Below are positions 5,528-8,199 of a stretch of 8,199 nucleotides of DNA, piece by piece. Source of the stretch: Chloroflexota bacterium (GTDB lineage: Bacteria > Chloroflexota > Anaerolineae > B4-G1 > SLSP01); the NCBI GenBank assembly GCA_009908585.1, contig JAAAOZ010000118.1, positions 1 to 8,199 on the forward strand. The letters are read 5' to 3'. The translations under genes and the position numbers were made by a program. Below the pieces are notes generated by a model. The model was not told where the DNA came from, made no database searches, and worked only from the letters and a program-made list of their open reading frames with translations. Every line of letters starts with the position of its first letter. The stretch's first letter is position 1.

Positions 5528-5998
5528 TTAGAACAACCCACCCACCAACTCACCCACGCGATCCAAAAAGAGGCGATCCTCGTCCGTGAATGGCGACTTG
5601 GTATGGGAATCGATGTCTAGCTCTCCAATCAACTCGTCCTCTGAATTGAAGAGTGGAACGACAATCTCGGATTGGACGTCGGGGCTGCACGAGAGATAAT
5701 TGTTCTCCTGCGAGACATCCTGGACCACGAGCATCTCCTGCGCATCGGCGACCTGGCCGCAGACGCCATCACCGAACGAGATGAGATTATGTTCCGTCGG
5801 CTCACCGACGAAGGGGCCAAGGACTAATTCCTGATCACCTTCCAGATCAACTAAGTAAAACCCAACCCAATTGTAGTACAGCACCTCTTTCTCAAGCAAT
5901 TGACAAATATCCTGCAATTTCTGCTCTCGCGGATCGGAGCCAGCCACAATCTTCCGAACTTTATCCAAGAGAGAGGTAAATTGTTGTGATTTATCCAT
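5528..5998 (-). CDS. GAF domain protein, free methionine-R-sulfoxide reductase (fRMsr) type
   Basis: A 156-residue single GAF domain whose length matches the fRMsr/YebR family. Family signatures in order: 'YYNWVGFYLVD' (41-51), 'LVLGPFVGEPT' (58-68), 'ISFGDGVCG' (73-81), 'SEIVVPLF' (110-117) and 'IGELDIDS' (124-131). The family reduces free methionine-R-sulfoxide with thioredoxin. fRMsr enzymes have three conserved cysteines. Here C80 ('GDGVCG') and C104 ('YLSCSPDVQSE') remain, but the first one, normally in a 'GKPAC'-like context, is replaced ('GEPTEHN'). The protein may still be active with two cysteines or may have become a binding GAF domain. ATG is preceded by AAAGGAG at six bases. It lies 114 bases upstream of the superoxide reductase gene on the same strand, fitting an oxidative-damage role. 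Confidence 0.8.
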   Translation of the reverse strand: MDKSQQFTSLLDKVRKIVAGSDPREQKLQDICQLLEKEVLYYNWVGFYLVDLEGDQELVLGPFVGEPTEHNLISFGDGVCGQVADAQEMLVVQDVSQENNYLSCSPDVQSEIVVPLFNSEDELIGELDIDSHTKSPFTDEDRLFLDRVGELVGGLF

Positions 5999-6139
5999 CA
6001 GAAACTCCTTTCCTTCGTTGCAATCCTGAGTGACCTATATGCCAACGATTGGAACACTTATGAGGGACAATTCAAATGCAGTCATAACAGGGCTGGGAAA
6101 TCAAACACCATCCTTAGTGTATCACACTCAAGATGAAGA

Positions 6140-6958
6140 TCAATCCGAAGTCGACATCTCCGCTCCCCAGCGCATCGAGATGACCAAGGCCAGCGCGCAT
6201 CGCAGGGCCAGTTGATACCAACTCGCCGCATCCGAGAGCACGAAAAGGCTCTCTACCGGATTGAAATTTGTCACAAAATGGAAGAGGATCGCGGCCAAGG
6301 TGCTCCGCTCGGTGTGATTGAAGACCCAGGTGATGAAGATCGCCTCCGGGATGATCGAGAGAAAATAGCGCCAACTTGTCAGCGTGCCCAATCCCATCTC
6401 ATACTGATAGGCGCCGGGCAGCAGAAAGAGAGGGAGGTGCCAGGCCGACCAGAGGACGCCCAAGATGAGGCTGGCTCTCAGCGGGCCGTGTCGCTTCTGG
6501 AGCGGCGAGAGGGCATAGCCGCGCCACCCCAATTCCTCGGGCACGGGGCCGAAGAAGAGCGTTAAGAGCGCCGAAGAGATCACAGCCCCCGGCCCGGCCA
6601 GCCAGACGCTCTCGAAGTTGAAGTAAGACGCGCCGTTCAGCAGCGCGTCGATGCCGAGGGCGGTGAGCGTCAGCAGCGGCGTAAAGAGAAAGATCACGGC
6701 GTACCACGCGCCGGGAATCCGCCGCACATCGATGGCGCGCCGCCAGTAGCTGCGCCACAGCGGTCGATCCCGTAGCGGCCAGAGTAAAACCAACGCGCCC
6801 ACCGTCGGACCGATGCCGCCCAACGCCATCAAAATCGTGCCGGGCAGCGACTCAAAAGAGAAGCCCAACACCACGGCCAGCAACCACCATCCCCACGTCC
6901 ATCCAAAGGTCAGAGCAAAAAAGCGCCAGGGTTTGAGGCCCGTTGTGTCATTCATCAT
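6140..6958 (-). CDS. CPBP family intramembrane glutamic endopeptidase (CAAX protease-like)
   Basis: A 272-residue polytopic membrane protein with about seven to eight hydrophobic segments. The Abi/CPBP motifs are present: 'EELGWRG' (E141, E142 and R146), 'WSAWHLPLF' (H174), and 'HFVTN' (H227 and N231). These are the glutamate, histidine and asparagine residues of the intramembrane glutamic protease family. The substrate is unknown; bacterial members are linked to peptide maturation, bacteriocin self-protection or signalling. Two ATG codons are adjacent at the start (6958 and 6955). AAAGGGG lies only three bases before the first and six before the second, so the second may be used; this changes the protein by one residue. 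The gene lies 141 bases upstream of the GAF gene without an obvious terminator, but a functional link is not evident. Confidence 0.9.
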   Translation of the reverse strand: MMNDTTGLKPWRFFALTFGWTWGWWLLAVVLGFSFESLPGTILMALGGIGPTVGALVLLWPLRDRPLWRSYWRRAIDVRRIPGAWYAVIFLFTPLLTLTALGIDALLNGASYFNFESVWLAGPGAVISSALLTLFFGPVPEELGWRGYALSPLQKRHGPLRASLILGVLWSAWHLPLFLLPGAYQYEMGLGTLTSWRYFLSIIPEAIFITWVFNHTERSTLAAILFHFVTNFNPVESLFVLSDAASWYQLALRCALALVISMRWGAEMSTSD

Positions 6959-7137
6959 ATTCCCCTTTCCCCCATCATAATTACCCTATAAGTTTATCCA
7001 TTCCCGTGACTGTGTAAAGTGGCATGTGTGAACCATAAGATCGTTACTTGCCGCCCCCATGCATCCATGTTACACTTTTAATACATTTGAATATTCATCG
7101 GGCATATCCGAGTCTCTTCACCTACAGGCCACTGGCT
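6959..7137. other. Divergent intergenic region, left part
   Basis: This region separates the minus-strand CPBP gene from the plus-strand leader RNA. On the minus strand TTTACA (7018-7013) and TAAACT (6996-6991), 16 bases apart, form a mediocre promoter for the CPBP gene. A minus-strand copy of the ATGGGGGCG-CGAT motif lies at 7040-7060. The stretch 7071-7099 is AT-rich and could hold the promoter of the downstream RNA, but I cannot identify a convincing pair of boxes. No gene was recognised. Confidence 0.35.
7040..7060 (-). promoter_or_regulatory. ATGGGGGCG-N8-CGAT motif, copy 3
   Basis: On the minus strand, upstream of the CPBP gene. It keeps ATGGGGGCG and CGAT with an 8-base spacer, but AGG is not kept after CGAT. 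It faces away from copy 2, with 77 bases between the two ATGGGGGCG blocks. Confidence 0.3.
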
Positions 7138-7158
7138 GATGGGGGCGAGACCGATAGG
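7138..7158 (+). promoter_or_regulatory. GATGGGGGCG-N4-CGATAGG motif, copy 2
   Basis: Same blocks as copy 1, with a 4-base instead of a 6-base spacer. It lies at the beginning of the structured leader of the P5C dehydrogenase gene, and its CGATAGG runs into the 7157-7182 hairpin. Confidence 0.35.
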
Positions 7159-7276
7159 GTGCAGCGGGAAACGGCTGCGCCTCCCGTATTTGGAAAGGAG
7201 ATGCGCCGCTGCCGATTCCCTTGACCTTGGGATGTGCCTCCACGCGCATCCGAGGCAGCGCAATCAATCGAGCCAG
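7138..7276 (+). ncRNA. Structured leader RNA or small RNA upstream of P5C dehydrogenase (family unknown)
   Basis: The RNA start is not known; structure is clear from about 7138. 7157-7165 pairs with 7174-7182 (nine pairs, two or three of them G-U, GCAGC/GCTGC core). GATGCGC (7200-7206) pairs perfectly with GCGCATC (7244-7250). CGCTGCC (7207-7213) pairs with GGCAGCG (7254-7260); these two helices cross, so they form a pseudoknot or exclude each other. TGCCTC (7235-7240) can instead pair with GAGGCA (7252-7257). The stretch ends in a strong terminator at 7277-7307. I could not match it to cobalamin, TPP, SAM, glycine, FMN, lysine, T-box, c-di-GMP, M-box or ydaO riboswitches, nor to 6S, SRP, tmRNA or RNase P RNA. 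It may be a terminating riboswitch-like leader for the dehydrogenase or a free small RNA. Confidence 0.5.
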
Positions 7277-7307
7277 ACGGTATCCCTTTCCGGGATGCCG
7301 TTTTTTT
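7277..7307 (+). terminator. Intrinsic terminator of the leader/small RNA
   Basis: ACGGTATCCC (7277-7286) pairs with GGGATGCCGT (7292-7301) over ten pairs, one of them G-U, with a TTTCC loop. Seven T follow (7301-7307, the first shared with the stem). It points along the plus strand and lies 56 bases before the dehydrogenase ATG, with no gene before it, so it must end or attenuate an RNA made upstream. Confidence 0.9.
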
Positions 7308-7363
7308 GTGGGAGGACGCTCCATTTATTTAGCTCAGTTCAAGTAGCTCACAGGAGGTATTGG

Positions 7364-8199
7364 ATGCAAGATGTAAAAGCTGTACGGACGATGTTGGAGC
7401 ACATCGGCGAGTTCCAGAACGAGGGGTTGACCGATTTCTCGGGGCCGGAGAACCGGGCCGCCTTCGAGGCCGCACTGGCGCGCGTGCGCGAGCGTTTCGG
7501 TGAGCATCATCCCGTGGTCATCGGCGGGGAGGAGATCGAGACGGAGGCGACCCTCACCTCGACCAATCCCACTCACCCCGATCAGGTCATCGGCACCTTC
7601 TCCAAGGCCGGGGCCGAGTTGGCCGAGCGGGCGGTGGCGGCGGCGGATGCGGCCTTCGAGACATGGGGACGCACGCCGGCCACCGAGCGCGCGGAGATCA
7701 TCCTCCGCGCCGCCGCGCTGATGCGGGAGCGCAAGCACGAGATGAGCGCCTGGATGGTCTACGAGGTGGGCAAGAACTGGATGGAAGCCGACGCCGATAC
7801 CGCCGAAGCTATCGATTTTCTCGAATATTATGCCCGCCAGATGCTCAAACTGGAACTGGTGGAGGTCGGGCAGGCGCCGGGCGAGCGCGACACGTTGCAC
7901 TACATCCCGCTGGGCGTGGGCGCCGTCATCCCGCCGTGGAATTTCCCCCTGGCGATCGCTACGGGGATGAGCAGCGCGGCCATCGTCGCGGGCAACACCA
8001 TCGTCTTCAAGCCCGCCAGCGATTCGCCCAAGATCGCGTGGGAGTACGTCCAAATCCTGCGCGAGGCCGGGCTGCCGGCGGGCGTCTGCAATTATCTCAC
8101 CGGATCGGGATCGGTGGCGGGGGAGACGCTGGTGGATCATCCCCGCACGCGCTTCATCGCCTTTACCGGCTCCAAGCAGGTGGGATTGCGCATCAACGA
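7364..8199 (+). CDS. rocA: 1-pyrroline-5-carboxylate dehydrogenase (glutamate semialdehyde dehydrogenase), 3' truncated
   Basis: An NAD-dependent aldehyde dehydrogenase converting glutamate-5-semialdehyde, in equilibrium with pyrroline-5-carboxylate, to glutamate in proline and arginine breakdown. 278 residues are visible out of about 515 usual for the stand-alone RocA type. The N-terminus follows the RocA pattern: 'FQNEGLTDFSGPENRAAFEAAL' (17-38), 'VVIGGEEIET' (51-60), then 'YEVGKNWMEADADTAEAIDFLEYYARQMLKL' (133-163), a hallmark of this subfamily. The aldehyde dehydrogenase fold is shown by 'IPPWNFPLAI' with oxyanion N193, K216 in 'VFKPASDSP', and the NAD-binding 'FTGSKQVG' (267-274). The catalytic cysteine and glutamate lie beyond the window. 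ATG at 7364 is preceded by CAGGAGGT at five bases. No proline dehydrogenase domain precedes it, so it is not a PutA fusion. Expression may be controlled by the upstream terminator. Confidence 0.93.
   Translation, partial: MQDVKAVRTMLEHIGEFQNEGLTDFSGPENRAAFEAALARVRERFGEHHPVVIGGEEIETEATLTSTNPTHPDQVIGTFSKAGAELAERAVAAADAAFETWGRTPATERAEIILRAAALMRERKHEMSAWMVYEVGKNWMEADADTAEAIDFLEYYARQMLKLELVEVGQAPGERDTLHYIPLGVGAVIPPWNFPLAIATGMSSAAIVAGNTIVFKPASDSPKIAWEYVQILREAGLPAGVCNYLTGSGSVAGETLVDHPRTRFIAFTGSKQVGLRIN

Noticed and set aside
6116..6128. AGTGT-3-ACACT inverted repeat after the CPBP gene as a terminator.
   Set aside because: Only five pairs and no T-run follow on the minus strand.
7085..7276. Cobalamin or T-box riboswitch suggested by GCCACTGG and GGGTGCAGCGG.
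   Set aside because: No B12-box is present and the T-box sequence around GGTGGTACCGCG is missing; the resemblance is limited to short words.
7091..7363. The dehydrogenase frame stays open upstream to 7091, with an ATG at 7139 that would add 75 residues.
   Set aside because: The extra residues (MGARPIGCSGKRLRLPYLERR...) do not resemble the RocA N-terminus, they run through a strong terminator, and ATG at 7364 has an ideal ribosome site. The openness looks accidental.
7334..8140. A long minus-strand reading frame of 268 residues.
   Set aside because: It is the antisense of the dehydrogenase gene; the plus-strand protein matches a known family throughout, and the antisense product is rich in R, H, D and G as expected for a shadow frame.

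Overview
The window carries ten protein-coding genes, two of them cut by the window edges. Base composition is moderately GC-rich in the genes and more AT-rich between them. The organism is best guessed as a member of the Chloroflexota. The clues are an N-terminal module typical of that phylum (a short helical region followed by a W-rich 'DEEGKIWAIEESTGRW...W.P.TPP' stretch), a class II superoxide reductase beside a rubrerythrin-like protein, and Gram-positive-like AGGAGG ribosome binding sites. This assignment is an inference from protein style, not a proof.

Layout. 1-714 (+) is the 3' part of a TM1586-type nitroreductase. 715-1170 is a gene-free stretch with a dispersed CACAGAG-type hairpin repeat, a possible extended -10 promoter and a leader. 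1171-2385 (+) holds two membrane proteins of unknown function: a DUF3592 protein and a Chloroflexota-style two-TM protein. A hairpin at 2407-2458 separates them from the converging minus-strand genes.

From 6958 down to 2474 all genes lie on the minus strand. In transcription order they are a CPBP intramembrane protease, a GAF protein of the free methionine-R-sulfoxide reductase type, a superoxide reductase, a terminator, a consensus promoter, a rubrerythrin-like ferritin protein, a typical 2-Cys peroxiredoxin, a strong terminator, MutM (Fpg) and a small HMA metal-binding protein. Read together, the middle of this block is an oxidative-damage module. Superoxide reductase turns superoxide into peroxide, peroxiredoxin and probably the rubrerythrin-like protein remove peroxide, the GAF protein may repair oxidised free methionine, and MutM removes 8-oxoguanine from DNA.

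6959-7363 is a 405-base divergent intergenic region. Its right half encodes a structured plus-strand leader or small RNA ending in a very clear intrinsic terminator (7277-7307). After it, 7364-8199 (+) is the 5' part of 1-pyrroline-5-carboxylate dehydrogenase.

The features most worth a second look are all non-coding. They are the structured leader upstream of the P5C dehydrogenase, a shared ATGGGGGCG-N4/6/8-CGAT motif found three times in intergenic DNA, the palindromes on the perfect sigma-70 promoter of the rubrerythrin-like gene, and a long rod-shaped terminator just before that promoter. No defence system, CRISPR array, insertion sequence, tRNA or rRNA was seen.
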